64,000 bases of DNA from Bacteroidetes bacterium UBA2475 (GTDB lineage: Bacteria; Bacteroidota; Bacteroidia; B-17B0; Aurantibacillaceae). Position 1 is the first letter of the stretch. Every line of letters starts with the position of its first letter. The translations under genes were made by a program, and so were the position numbers. The stretch spans positions 310,001 through 374,000 of the forward strand of contig DDPF01000013.1 in NCBI GenBank assembly GCA_002342065.1. Direction: 5' to 3'. Positions 8,060-16,477 of this stretch are shown here, piece by piece. The notes beneath the pieces are model-generated. The model was not told the origin of the DNA and did no database searches. It saw only the letters and a program-made list of their open reading frames with translations.

Positions 8060-8914
8060 TTATTTTAAGAGTAAAATTATAAAGAAGAGATTATTTAAAA
8101 ATGAAGAGAGTACGAGCATGATCATTGTGTTTTTAAAATTAACCAGCGAACTATTTTTAAAAGACCGAAACGCCCATATTAAGAAAAAGAGGGTCGCAGG
8201 AAACATTATTAAATTAAACAGGAAAAAAGTGCTTATTGTATCTACAAACGACAAGTAAACAAAAATAGTGGCGAGAGAAAATGAGATGGCGGAAAAAATA
8301 AAAGTGCCTTTTATTCCTAACAGCATACTAAGGGTATTTACACCATCCTTGCGGTCGGCATCGTGTTGGTAAATTTGAGTAAGCGGGTAAATAGTACCAA
8401 TAAAAAACGACGAAGCGATCGCAGAAAAAATAACAGCTGGGTTAAACAATAGGTTAAAAGAATAAAAAGCAAAAAGATTCGCATAAAATATCCATGCGCC
8501 TTGAAAAACAAAAACAACTAAAAACCCAATTACCGGAAACTTTTTGAGCCGAATTGATCGTGAACTGTACAGACGCGAGAAGATGATATAAATAGCTACG
8601 AAAATAAAAAAGTAATAATTAATCATGAGCGACAGCGCAATTGCCATTCCATCCATTACATTACATAAATTTAAAAGTGTTTTGGTTGGTTTAGGCGGCG
8701 CAGCTAATCCGCCAATAGGTCCTTCATCCCGGTCGTTATAACTATTGTAACCGTTGCTTGCCGGGAAAACCAAAACGTGCCAGATAAAAAGCACTAAAAA
8801 TAAATTGAAATCCAGTTTGGGATGTATATAAAAAAAAGCAAACAGCGATACCGGCAATAAGAATATTGCAAAAGGAAACCGTAAAAGTTTAATAGTATTA
8901 AATGTAAGGTTCAA
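8060..8914 (-). CDS. UbiA-family prenyltransferase
   Basis: This 284-residue protein with about eight membrane helices has the two aspartate-rich sites of UbiA enzymes. They are N-S-Y-N-D-R-D-E in the 54-64 region and YQHDADRKD at 182-190, which bind Mg2+-prenyl diphosphate. It would transfer an isoprenoid chain to an aromatic acceptor in the membrane, or act as a membrane terpene-type enzyme. It is the first gene of the operon, 6 bp before the PKS, so the PKS product is a plausible acceptor. The only workable start is TTG at 8914, because an in-frame TGA lies five codons upstream. The 63-bp gap to mlaD upstream probably holds the operon's promoter, though I see no clear match. Confidence 0.85.
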   Translation of the reverse strand: MNLTFNTIKLLRFPFAIFLLPVSLFAFFYIHPKLDFNLFLVLFIWHVLVFPASNGYNSYNDRDEGPIGGLAAPPKPTKTLLNLCNVMDGMAIALSLMINYYFFIFVAIYIIFSRLYSSRSIRLKKFPVIGFLVVFVFQGAWIFYANLFAFYSFNLLFNPAVIFSAIASSFFIGTIYPLTQIYQHDADRKDGVNTLSMLLGIKGTFIFSAISFSLATIFVYLSFVDTISTFFLFNLIMFPATLFFLIWAFRSFKNSSLVNFKNTMIMLVLSSFLNNLFFIILLLK

Positions 8915-8977
8915 ATTATTTATGTATCAATAATCATGTACTTAAAGTTAGATATTAATGGCGAAAAAAGCCAATTT

Positions 8978-9940
8978 TTATTTGTTATTCTCTTTATCCT
9001 TCTTCTTAAAATATCTTCTCAATAAAAAATTGTGCTGTAAGGCTTCAAGGTCTTCATCCAATTTTTTAGAACCGCTCTCTAAATTTTTTATGCTTGTCTT
9101 TAAACTGGCTCCAGAGGCCTCATCATGTAATAATACGCCTACAGGAGTTTTTGGGTTACGACTAGCTTCATTTAAATTAGCAATAAATACAGCAGCAGTA
9201 TCTGCCACTTTGTTTAATTCCTTTACCGTTTTTTTAATATTATTAAATACAAGCGTATCTGTTACCAGATCGTTAGCAAGGGTTCCTTTTTTATTAAGCT
9301 TGGCGCTAAAGTCAGAAAGAGAACTCAAAAGTAATTCTGCTTTATCGCTAGCCTTCTTTAAAGAGGCAGTGGTTGAAGAAATGTTATTGTAAAGATCTTC
9401 GTCTTTCAATAATTTTCCAAGATTGCCTTTTCCATCCAACAGGTTTTTACTTATGGTTTTAAAATCAGTTGTAATGGCCAGCACATTTTTATTATTCTCT
9501 TGAAAGGTATTCATAATATCTTCGGTAGTAAATGTTTTTTCTACACCTAAAGTATCGTCTTCTGTAACAGCAGGCGAATTGGCAGTTCCGCCATATATCA
9601 CTAATATTTTGTTACCAATAAAACCATCAGTACTTACTTTTACCTTAGCATCTTTACGGATATACTCCTGCGCTTTTTCATCAATATTCATAATTACCTT
9701 TACCTGCGATTTGCCATAGAATTCTACGCGCTTCACAGTTCCTATCTTTACACCTGAGAACCAGATGTTGTTACCTTTTTGCAAACCGTTTACATCATCA
9801 AACAAAGTAGTTACCTGCATTTTAGTTGAAAATGTTTGATGGATATTACCTATCATTAATATTCCCGCAATAAGAAAAATTATTCCGATCAGTACGAAAA
9901 CGCCAACTATAATGGCACGTTTATTTGGAGATTCATTCAT
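8978..9940 (-). CDS. mlaD: MCE/MlaD-family lipid-binding protein
   Basis: A single N-terminal membrane helix (IIVGVFVLIGIIFLIAGILMIG) is followed by one MCE domain (VTTLFDDVNGLQKGNNIWFSGVKIGTVKRV ... VSTDGFIGNKILVI), about residues 40-120. A long helical coiled-coil tail of roughly 190 residues follows. MlaD-type proteins form hexameric rings that carry phospholipids between inner and outer membranes. The long C-terminal helical region is larger than in E. coli MlaD and may span the periplasm. The gene is last in an mlaE-mlaF-mlaD operon with gaps of 1 and 4 bp. Confidence 0.9.
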   Translation of the reverse strand: MNESPNKRAIIVGVFVLIGIIFLIAGILMIGNIHQTFSTKMQVTTLFDDVNGLQKGNNIWFSGVKIGTVKRVEFYGKSQVKVIMNIDEKAQEYIRKDAKVKVSTDGFIGNKILVIYGGTANSPAVTEDDTLGVEKTFTTEDIMNTFQENNKNVLAITTDFKTISKNLLDGKGNLGKLLKDEDLYNNISSTTASLKKASDKAELLLSSLSDFSAKLNKKGTLANDLVTDTLVFNNIKKTVKELNKVADTAAVFIANLNEASRNPKTPVGVLLHDEASGASLKTSIKNLESGSKKLDEDLEALQHNFLLRRYFKKKDKENNK

Positions 9941-9944
9941 GGTT

Positions 9945-10724
9945 CTATGTTATAAAATTGTAATTAAAAAAACTTTGTATTCTTTCTTCTTGTGTGGCAA
10001 ACACATCATCAAAAGTTCCCACTTTTAAAAAGGCACCGTCGAGCAATATTGCCACACGGTTAGCTGTAACTTTTGCACAGGTAAGGTCGTGTGTAATAAT
10101 AATGGAGCTTGTATGATATCTTCGTTGTACATCATTTATAAGATCATTAATTTCAACAGAGGTAATTGGATCTAAACCCGAAGTAGGTTCATCGTATAAC
10201 ATTATTTCGGGTTTTAAAATTAATGTTCGTGCAATGCCAATACGTTTTTTTTGTCCACCCGAAAGATCTGAAGGTAATTGGTTGATCTTATCTAACAGAC
10301 CAACAGCATCCAAAACCTCTTCCACTGCTATATCAATTTCTTTTTTTGTAAGGCTCTTAAAATTCATGCGTAGTGGAAACTCAAGGTTACGGCGCACATC
10401 CATACTATCGTACAAAGCACTGTTTTGAAACGAAAAACCAATTTTTAAACGCAGCGCATCTAATTCTTTTCCTTGTAATTTATCAACTTCCTGTCCTAAT
10501 ACTTTAACAATACCCGCATCAGGTTTTAATAATCCAACTAATATTTTTATTAATACTGATTTTCCAGTACCTGAGCGGCCAAGCACTGCAACATTCTCGC
10601 CTTTGTGTACATCAAGATCAATTCCTTTTAAAACATCTAGTGTTCCAAATGATTTATACAGACCACTAATGGAGATAACCGCGTCATCTCTATCAATAAT
10701 ATCGTTATGGTTATCTGATTGCAT
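9945..10724 (-). CDS. mlaF: MlaF-type ABC transporter ATPase
   Basis: This 259-residue ATPase has Walker A GRSGTGKS (49-56), Q-loop FSFQNSALYDSM, signature LSGGQKKR, Walker B with DEPTSGLDP, and the switch histidine in IIITHD. The Q-loop sequence and partner genes place it with MlaF, powering the lipid transport complex from the cytoplasm. It sits 1 bp downstream of mlaE and 4 bp upstream of mlaD, so the three form one transcription unit. The N-terminal dozen residues are acidic and not conserved. Confidence 0.93.
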   Translation of the reverse strand: MQSDNHNDIIDRDDAVISISGLYKSFGTLDVLKGIDLDVHKGENVAVLGRSGTGKSVLIKILVGLLKPDAGIVKVLGQEVDKLQGKELDALRLKIGFSFQNSALYDSMDVRRNLEFPLRMNFKSLTKKEIDIAVEEVLDAVGLLDKINQLPSDLSGGQKKRIGIARTLILKPEIMLYDEPTSGLDPITSVEINDLINDVQRRYHTSSIIITHDLTCAKVTANRVAILLDGAFLKVGTFDDVFATQEERIQSFFNYNFIT

Positions 10725-10725
10725 A

Positions 10726-11517
10726 TTAAAATAATCTTATCCAATTGCTAACTTGTACAATTACAACTTCTTCAATAAATACAAGGAACATAGAAAGTAC
10801 CACTGCCTGGTTAGCTGCCCTGCCAACACCAACAGTTCCGCTTGATGCGTTATAACCTTTATAACAGCCAACGATACCAATTGTAAAACCAAAAAAGATA
10901 GATTTTGTAACAGAAGTAAAAATGTCTAGAAAGGTGATCGTATCAAATCCATGCTCAAAAAAACTAATAAAGCTGGTTGCCTCGTGGGCATTTATGTTCA
11001 CAAATGAGCCCAAAAGGGCAACAAAGCCACAATAAAGTGCTAAAATGGGAACCGTTATGGTAGTAGCTAAAACGCGGGTAGTAACTAAAAATTTAAAAGG
11101 ATTGATGGCAGATACCTCCATAGCATCTATTTGTTCTGTTACACGCATAGAGCCTAACTCGGCACCAATACTTGAACCAACCTTACCCGAACAAATAAGT
11201 GCAGTTACTAAAGACGCCAGAGCTCTTAATATGGCAATAGAAATAAGAGATGGCAACCATGATGTAGCACCAAACGTTTCTAATGATGGGCGCGATTGCT
11301 TTGTGAAAACAATACCGGTAATAAAACCTGTAAGTGTAATTAAAGGCAAGGCTTTTAATCCGATCTCAAAACATTGATTGATGATCTCACGAAAATGGAA
11401 AGGCGCTTTAAATGCTTCTTTAAAGAAACGTCCAATAAACTTATAAGCATTATAAACGCCGATAAAATATTCATCAAGTCCTTTCGAAAGAAGAAATTTT
11501 TTAGATCCTGTTCTCAT
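10726..11517 (-). CDS. mlaE: MlaE-family lipid transport permease
   Basis: This 263-residue integral membrane protein carries the hallmark cytoplasmic segment of MlaE permeases, GSSIGAELGSMRVTEQIDAM, followed by EVSAINPFKFLVTTRVLA. Five or so membrane helices are evident. It forms the inner-membrane channel of the phospholipid transport complex with MlaF and MlaD. It is the first gene of the operon. The 284-bp gap upstream separates it from the divergent stress genes, and no convincing -33/-7 promoter was found in it. Confidence 0.93.
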   Translation of the reverse strand: MRTGSKKFLLSKGLDEYFIGVYNAYKFIGRFFKEAFKAPFHFREIINQCFEIGLKALPLITLTGFITGIVFTKQSRPSLETFGATSWLPSLISIAILRALASLVTALICSGKVGSSIGAELGSMRVTEQIDAMEVSAINPFKFLVTTRVLATTITVPILALYCGFVALLGSFVNINAHEATSFISFFEHGFDTITFLDIFTSVTKSIFFGFTIGIVGCYKGYNASSGTVGVGRAANQAVVLSMFLVFIEEVVIVQVSNWIRLF

Positions 11518-11801
11518 ATTTATGATTTAATACTAAGAAATAATAGTGCCAGCGTTTAATATGCATATTGGGAATATAAATGCGCATATACCCGAAACTA
11601 TCATAAATGTGGGATAAGAGGGGTATAAAATCCCCAATAAAGGTATAAATATGATGGCATGACATTCCGTATAACAAGTTATATAATCACTCTTTTTTGT
11701 TTTTATTTTCCTGAGAGATCAGGATGTTGGTTCTCTGATGTTGAAAGACGCATAAGTAAGGGCCGATCATTTACTGCTTACATAATTAAAATAAAAACAA
11801 T

Positions 11802-12191
11802 ATGACAACAACGAAAAAATTAGGTATCTGGATGGATCATTCAACGGCACGGTTAATGGAATCGACAAATGATATAACAGTAACAAAGACCATTGAATCA
11901 AAATTTACTCATCAGTCAAAAGAAGAAAGTTTGAATAAGAGCGAACATATAATGCATAATAAAGAACAGCATCAACAGGCAGAATATTATAAAAAATTAG
12001 GCGAAAGTATAAGGAACTATAATTCTGTACTTCTGTTTGGACCAACTACAGCTAAAGACGAACTGTACAATGTTTTAAAAGCTGATCACAATTTCGAAAA
12101 AATTAAAATAGAAGTTAAACAATCGGATAAGATGACCGACAAACAACAACAGGCTTTTGTAAACGAACACTTCGCAAATGCTATTTCTTAA
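11802..12191 (+). CDS. Small stress-associated protein, possibly release-factor-like (baeRF type)
   Basis: This 129-residue soluble protein begins KKLGIWMDHSTARLME and ends KADHNFEKIKIEVKQSDKMTDKQQQAFVNEHF. The opening strand with a conserved GIWMDH, and a central NSVLLFGPTTAKDELYNVL, recall bacterial eRF1-domain-like (baeRF, host-attachment-like) proteins that occur beside stress genes in Bacteroidota. That assignment rests on memory of the pattern, not on an alignment. It is followed 37 bp later by a CsbD gene and then the ice-binding-like gene, all on the same strand, so a common stress regulon is likely. The 284-bp upstream gap (11518-11801) is AT-rich, with no clear promoter match. Confidence 0.6.
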   Translation: MTTTKKLGIWMDHSTARLMESTNDITVTKTIESKFTHQSKEESLNKSEHIMHNKEQHQQAEYYKKLGESIRNYNSVLLFGPTTAKDELYNVLKADHNFEKIKIEVKQSDKMTDKQQQAFVNEHFANAIS

Positions 12192-12228
12192 TAATTTTTC
12201 TTTCATTACTAATTTAAAAATTAAAACT

Positions 12229-12417
12229 ATGAACCTAACTGAATTAAAAGGAAACTGGCACGAAACAAAAGAAAAACTAAAACAAAAATTTGGTATTCTG
12301 ATAGATAGCGATCTAACCTTAATTGAAGGAAAAGAAGAAGAAATGTTTGGAAAGTTGCAAATAAAACTTGGCCGTACAAAAGAAGATCTGCTTAAAATAA
12401 TATCTGAGTTCAAATAA
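12229..12417 (+). CDS. CsbD-family stress protein
   Basis: This 62-residue protein MNLTELKGNWHETKEKLKQK... has the two-part CsbD pattern (LKGNWHETKEKLKQKFG, then EGKEEEMFGKLQIKLGRTKEDL). CsbD-like proteins are small, highly charged and induced by general or osmotic stress; their molecular role is unknown. An in-frame start at 12178 exists but lies inside the preceding gene. The ATG at 12229 gives the usual family length. It lies 37 bp after the release-factor-like gene and 39 bp before the DUF3494 gene. Confidence 0.85.
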   Translation: MNLTELKGNWHETKEKLKQKFGILIDSDLTLIEGKEEEMFGKLQIKLGRTKEDLLKIISEFK

Positions 12418-12456
12418 AATTATCCTACAAAAAAAAATAAACATAAAAAAAACAAC

Positions 12457-14079
12457 ATGAAAATTAAATTACTCACAACAGTAACCATGGTTACTCTTTT
12501 AACAATGCCCTTTATTACATTAGCGCAGGCCCCTACTTTGGGTACAGCCGCTAATTTTGTTTTATTCTCTACAAATGGAGCCGTAACTAATACAGGTATT
12601 TCACAAATTACAGGCAATGTTGGAACCAATAATGGTTCTAGCACAGGTTTTGGAAATGTGAACGGAAATATGCATGATGGTGATCTGGTTAGCGCACAAG
12701 CTTCTACCGATCTGTTAATTGCATACAACCAACTTAATGCAACAGTTGCAACTTTTTTCCCTGCCCCTTTATTAGGTAATGGAACAACACTTGTACCGGG
12801 TGTGTATTCTATTGGTGCAGCGGCAACACTTAACTTAGAGTTAATATTAAATGGTCAGAATAATGCTAACTCAGTATTTATTTTTAAGATCCAGGGTCCC
12901 TTATCTACTAACGCTGGTTCAAGAATTAAATTAATCAACGGCGCAAAAGCATGTAATGTGTTTTGGAAAGTTGAGGGTTTGGTAAGTATGGCTCCTGGAA
13001 CAAGTATGAAAGGAACCGTTATTGCAAACAATGCAGCCATTAACATGAATACTGGCGATACACTTGAAGGAAGAGCACTTTCTACAGCGGGTGCTGTTAC
13101 ATTGGATGGTTTATTTGCTTACACGCCAATTGGTTGTGGTAGCCCTGTATTAACTGGTCCTGCTGCTCCGTTACTTGGTATTGCAGGATGTTATGCTTTG
13201 TTTTCTAGTAATGGTGCTGTTTCAAATACTGGTGTAACAACTGTTACCGGTGATGTTGGAAGTAACAGCAGTTCGCCAACTGGTTTTAATGCTGGAAATA
13301 TAAATGGTACCCTTCACTTGGTTCCGGACGGCTCGACAGCACAGTGTGCAACCGATCTTATGATTGCGTATAATTATCTTAATGGCTTAACAGACGATAT
13401 TGAATTATTATATCCGGCACAATTTGGAAATAGCTTAGTTTTAACGCCACATACATATCTTTTAGATGCAGCAACAGTATTTACAGACTCTCTTTATTTA
13501 AATGGACAAGGTAATTCTAACGCTGTGTTTGTTATCAAAATAAATGGCGCTATATCTACAAGCACCTACGCAAAAGTGATGTTAATTAACGGAACCCAGG
13601 CAAAAAATGTATTTTGGAAAATTGAAGGCGCTGTAAACTTAAACAACTACTCTCAATTTAAAGGAACGATCATTTGTCATAATGGTGCTTTAGGTGCAAT
13701 AAACACAGGCGTTAACATTGAAGGCAGATTACTTACCACTAACGGCGCTTTAACCACTACTGCGGTAACAGCAGTTGCTTATGCAACAGCCTCAACCTGC
13801 GCTTCTGTTGGTATTCCGTTGTATGCTGTTACAAGTTCGGTTGTAAAAATATACCCTAATCCTTTTACAACATCTTTAAATATTAAAGTTATTGATGCTG
13901 AATTAAGTAATTCTACCGAAATGAAAATGTACAATGTTTTAGGTGAGTTAGTAATGACAACAGATATCACAAAACAAACAACTACAGTTGAGATAAAAGA
14001 TCTTGCTTCAGGAATTTATTTCTACAAGATACTTAACAATAATAAGATCGTTCAAACCGGCCGATTGATCTCACAATAA
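12457..14079 (+). CDS. Secreted protein with two tandem DUF3494 (ice-binding-like) domains and T9SS sorting tail
   Basis: A signal peptide (MVTLLTMPFITLAQA) precedes two homologous DUF3494 domains of about 200 residues each, near 28-225 and 236-445. Both begin with A-x-FVLFSTNGAVTNTG / CYALFSSNGAVSNTG and contain GNVGTNNGSSTGF / GDVGSNSSSPTGF and NVFWKVEG / NVFWKIEG. DUF3494 forms the discontinuous beta-solenoid of bacterial, algal and fungal ice-binding proteins; some members are adhesins instead. The last 75 residues (VVKIYPNPF ... SGIYFYKI) are a type A T9SS sorting domain, so the protein is exported across the outer membrane and probably surface-anchored. A strong terminator follows. The ice-binding function is inferred from the family. 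Confidence 0.9.
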   Translation: MKIKLLTTVTMVTLLTMPFITLAQAPTLGTAANFVLFSTNGAVTNTGISQITGNVGTNNGSSTGFGNVNGNMHDGDLVSAQASTDLLIAYNQLNATVATFFPAPLLGNGTTLVPGVYSIGAAATLNLELILNGQNNANSVFIFKIQGPLSTNAGSRIKLINGAKACNVFWKVEGLVSMAPGTSMKGTVIANNAAINMNTGDTLEGRALSTAGAVTLDGLFAYTPIGCGSPVLTGPAAPLLGIAGCYALFSSNGAVSNTGVTTVTGDVGSNSSSPTGFNAGNINGTLHLVPDGSTAQCATDLMIAYNYLNGLTDDIELLYPAQFGNSLVLTPHTYLLDAATVFTDSLYLNGQGNSNAVFVIKINGAISTSTYAKVMLINGTQAKNVFWKIEGAVNLNNYSQFKGTIICHNGALGAINTGVNIEGRLLTTNGALTTTAVTAVAYATASTCASVGIPLYAVTSSVVKIYPNPFTTSLNIKVIDAELSNSTEMKMYNVLGELVMTTDITKQTTTVEIKDLASGIYFYKILNNNKIVQTGRLISQ

Positions 14080-14096
14080 TAAAAATAATTAATAAC

Positions 14097-14133
14097 AAAA
14101 GCTTCAACCTTTAATTGGGTTGAAGCTTTTTTT
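14097..14133 (+). terminator. Rho-independent terminator after the DUF3494 gene
   Basis: A perfect 13-bp stem (AAAAGCTTCAACC with GGTTGAAGCTTTT) closes an 8-base loop and runs into seven T. It ends the stress/ice-binding unit 18 bp after the stop codon and rules out the longer start of the next gene, which would lie within the stem. Confidence 0.9.
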
Positions 14134-14146
14134 AAATAAAAGTAAT

Positions 14147-14572
14147 ATGAACAAAAACGGACCAGTAGTAGTAATAGAAGATGATGAAGATGACCAATAC
14201 ATGCTTGGTGAAATATTTAAAAAATTAAATTATAAAAATGCAATTGTGTTTTTTAAAGATGGAAATTCCGCGCTCGAGTATCTCAATAAAACAGATATCA
14301 TACCATTTTTGATCCTTTCAGATATTAATATGCCCAAAATAAATGGTTTTGAACTTAGAACAAAAGTGCATACCAACGAAATGTTGCACGTAAAATGCAT
14401 TCCTTATCTGTTTTTCACAACTACTTCTACTAAACAATCAGTAATAGATGCATATGCATTATCGGTGCAGGGTTTTTTTATAAAACCACATAGTTTTGAA
14501 AAACTCGAAAATACTATTAGAAAAATAATGGAATACTGGCAGGAATGTATTGCTCCTAGCGAGTACAGCTAA
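14147..14572 (+). CDS. Single-domain response regulator
   Basis: This 141-residue receiver domain has no output domain. The acidic pocket (IEDDEDD, 10-16), phospho-acceptor Asp59 in LILSDINMPK, Thr residues in FFTTTST and Lys113 in FIKPHSF are all present. Such CheY-like proteins in Bacteroidota (often Rcp1-like) pass phosphoryl groups between kinases or bind partner proteins. A longer frame from 14120 would start inside the terminator, so ATG 14147 is chosen. No histidine kinase is adjacent, and the upstream terminator suggests its own promoter. Confidence 0.88.
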   Translation: MNKNGPVVVIEDDEDDQYMLGEIFKKLNYKNAIVFFKDGNSALEYLNKTDIIPFLILSDINMPKINGFELRTKVHTNEMLHVKCIPYLFFTTTSTKQSVIDAYALSVQGFFIKPHSFEKLENTIRKIMEYWQECIAPSEYS

Positions 14573-14703
14573 AAGGGTAATTATATTCTACATTTAAGAG
14601 GAAATTACTCTCCAAAAGCCAGGGAATTGGCCCATTTTTACTGGCATTAAACTTGAAATTACATAGTAGCGAGTTTTCGTTCTATTATTAAAATTTAAGT
14701 AAA

Positions 14704-14958
14704 ATGGACCTTTTTAAAATAATTAAAATATTTTTTACAGTCTGGTTTATCATCTTTGGTATTATTTATTTAACCCGTTGTAAACGCAGCAACAGTCCTA
14801 ATATCGATATAGCAATAGAAAAGCCTATCAGTATTCCTTCAACAAGTGCGGTAGAAACAACTAACAACATTGTTACCAAATCACAGTCTGTAAGCCCTGC
14901 TACACTGTCGGTTGTGCCACGGGCAAAGAAGCCGGTGAAATTGATCTATTTAAAGTAA
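14704..14958 (+). CDS. Small membrane-anchored protein, unknown
   Basis: This is an 84-residue frame with one N-terminal membrane helix (IIKIFFTVWFIIFGIIYL) followed by a Ser/Thr/Pro-rich tail and basic end (VPRAKKPVKLIYLK). No family is recognised. It lies alone between the response regulator and the membrane glycosyltransferase. The helix and clean spacing (131 and 109 bp gaps) suggest a real gene, but the evidence is limited. Confidence 0.5.
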   Translation: MDLFKIIKIFFTVWFIIFGIIYLTRCKRSNSPNIDIAIEKPISIPSTSAVETTNNIVTKSQSVSPATLSVVPRAKKPVKLIYLK

Positions 14959-15067
14959 CTTGTTCTTATTTTTTTGATCATCACTTCTACTCCATCATTA
15001 CCTTTTTTTTTCTAAATTTGTTTTTTAGCATTAAAACAACTTTATTTTAACAGAGAAGAGTTACCTT

Positions 15068-16465
15068 ATGGAGAAAAAAAATCTTATCTATTACCTTCTC
15101 ATACTTCAGGCATTTATCTGCATTTTAACTATAATTTTCTTTAACGGTACCTGCGATCCGGCAGATAGTATTGTTCATTATTTATTTGCAAAATATGCTC
15201 CACTCCACCCAAAACTCTTTTTTGATCATTGGGCAAAACCGGTTTATGTTATATTAGCTTCACCCTTTGCACAATTTGGTTTTACAGGAATGAAGGTGTT
15301 TAATTCGATCATCTCGCTAATAACTATGTATTACACATATAGAACAGCAGAGCGTTTAAAATTGCAAAATGCTATTATGGTAGTTGTAATAATGATGTTT
15401 GCGCCTCTTAATTACATTATTACCTTTTCGGGACTTACAGAACCTTTATTTGCGATGTTTACTGTGCTTGCCATTTTCTTTTGCGCCAATCAAAAATACC
15501 TTACTGCAAGTATTATTATTTCATTCCTCCCATATATTCGTTCAGAAGGCTTAATTATTATTGGCGTTTTTGCCTTGTATTTTATAATTAAAAAAGCCTG
15601 GCGGGTATTGCCGTTCCTACTTAGCGGATCCATCTTCTTTTCTATTGCAGGGTATTTTGTTTATCATGATCTCTTGTGGGTGTTCACAAAAATTCCATAC
15701 GCAAGTTTATCAAGCCCATATGGAAGCGGACCTATCTTACATTTTGTAGAAGAATTAATGAATGTAGTTGGCATTCCTTCTTACATCTTGCTTTGGATCG
15801 GATTTCTTTTTATTTGCTTTAAAGTTTTAAAAAAGAAAGCTCAGGCAGAGGAGGTCTTTATTTTATTGTTTGGCTTCAGCGCTTTTGTTATTGCTCATAG
15901 TCTGTTCTGGTATCTGGGCATCTTTAATTCTTATGGATTAAAACGTGTTCTTATTGGTATAATACCAATTATAGCTCTCATTATATTACAAGGGTATAAT
16001 ATTGTAAGCGAATACCTATTTAGCACTAAAAAAACCGCGAATATGGTTTTGCAATTTTTAATTATTACTTACGTTGTAATTTTTCCGTTCACGGCTAATC
16101 CTTCGGCAATTCATTGGCAAAAAGACATGGAATTAGGTAAAGATCAGATTCTGGCAAATGAAGTCTCAAATTATTTTTTAGAGAAAAAAGATACCCAACA
16201 TCTGTTTATTTACGATCATCCGCAATTAAGTATCGGTATGAATATTGACCCTTTTGATGATACAAAAAATAAAAAAATTTCACGGGAAAGTATCTCACAA
16301 ATGAAACCCGGAGATATACTTATTTGGGAAAATATATTTGCAGAGAATGATGCAAATATCAAAAAAGCAGAGGTTGAAACAATGCCGGGAATGGTAAATA
16401 TTTTTTCAAACAAAGCTATGAGAGGTAACAAAGAAATAGTTTTTTCTGTTTACAGGAAAGAATGA
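15068..16465 (+). CDS. Multi-spanning membrane protein, GT-C glycosyltransferase-like
   Basis: This 465-residue protein has about ten hydrophobic helices and, in the first extracytoplasmic loop, an acidic segment (NGTCDPADSIVHYLFAKYAP) placed where GT-C enzymes carry their catalytic aspartate. A second cue is SGLTEPLFAMF, seen in ArnT/PMT-like proteins. The C-terminal ~110 residues are soluble and probably periplasmic. GT-C enzymes move sugars from lipid-phosphate donors to lipids or proteins outside the inner membrane. The exact donor and acceptor are unknown. ATG 15068 is the first in frame; the convergent DUF2807 gene ends 13 bp after it. Confidence 0.7.
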   Translation: MEKKNLIYYLLILQAFICILTIIFFNGTCDPADSIVHYLFAKYAPLHPKLFFDHWAKPVYVILASPFAQFGFTGMKVFNSIISLITMYYTYRTAERLKLQNAIMVVVIMMFAPLNYIITFSGLTEPLFAMFTVLAIFFCANQKYLTASIIISFLPYIRSEGLIIIGVFALYFIIKKAWRVLPFLLSGSIFFSIAGYFVYHDLLWVFTKIPYASLSSPYGSGPILHFVEELMNVVGIPSYILLWIGFLFICFKVLKKKAQAEEVFILLFGFSAFVIAHSLFWYLGIFNSYGLKRVLIGIIPIIALIILQGYNIVSEYLFSTKKTANMVLQFLIITYVVIFPFTANPSAIHWQKDMELGKDQILANEVSNYFLEKKDTQHLFIYDHPQLSIGMNIDPFDDTKNKKISRESISQMKPGDILIWENIFAENDANIKKAEVETMPGMVNIFSNKAMRGNKEIVFSVYRKE

Positions 16466-16477
16466 TCCGGTATTCGC

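Noticed and set aside
8948..8972. Terminator between mlaD and ubiA
   Set aside because: The stem (TGGC/GCCA) is only four base pairs, and the T-rich stretches do not follow a stable hairpin.
12075..12413. Antisense 112-codon frame over the CsbD gene
   Set aside because: It is a shadow of the coding strands, with low-complexity Ser/Phe content and no supporting features.
14120..14146. Earlier start of the response regulator
   Set aside because: It would begin inside the terminator stem, and the receiver domain starts naturally at 14147.
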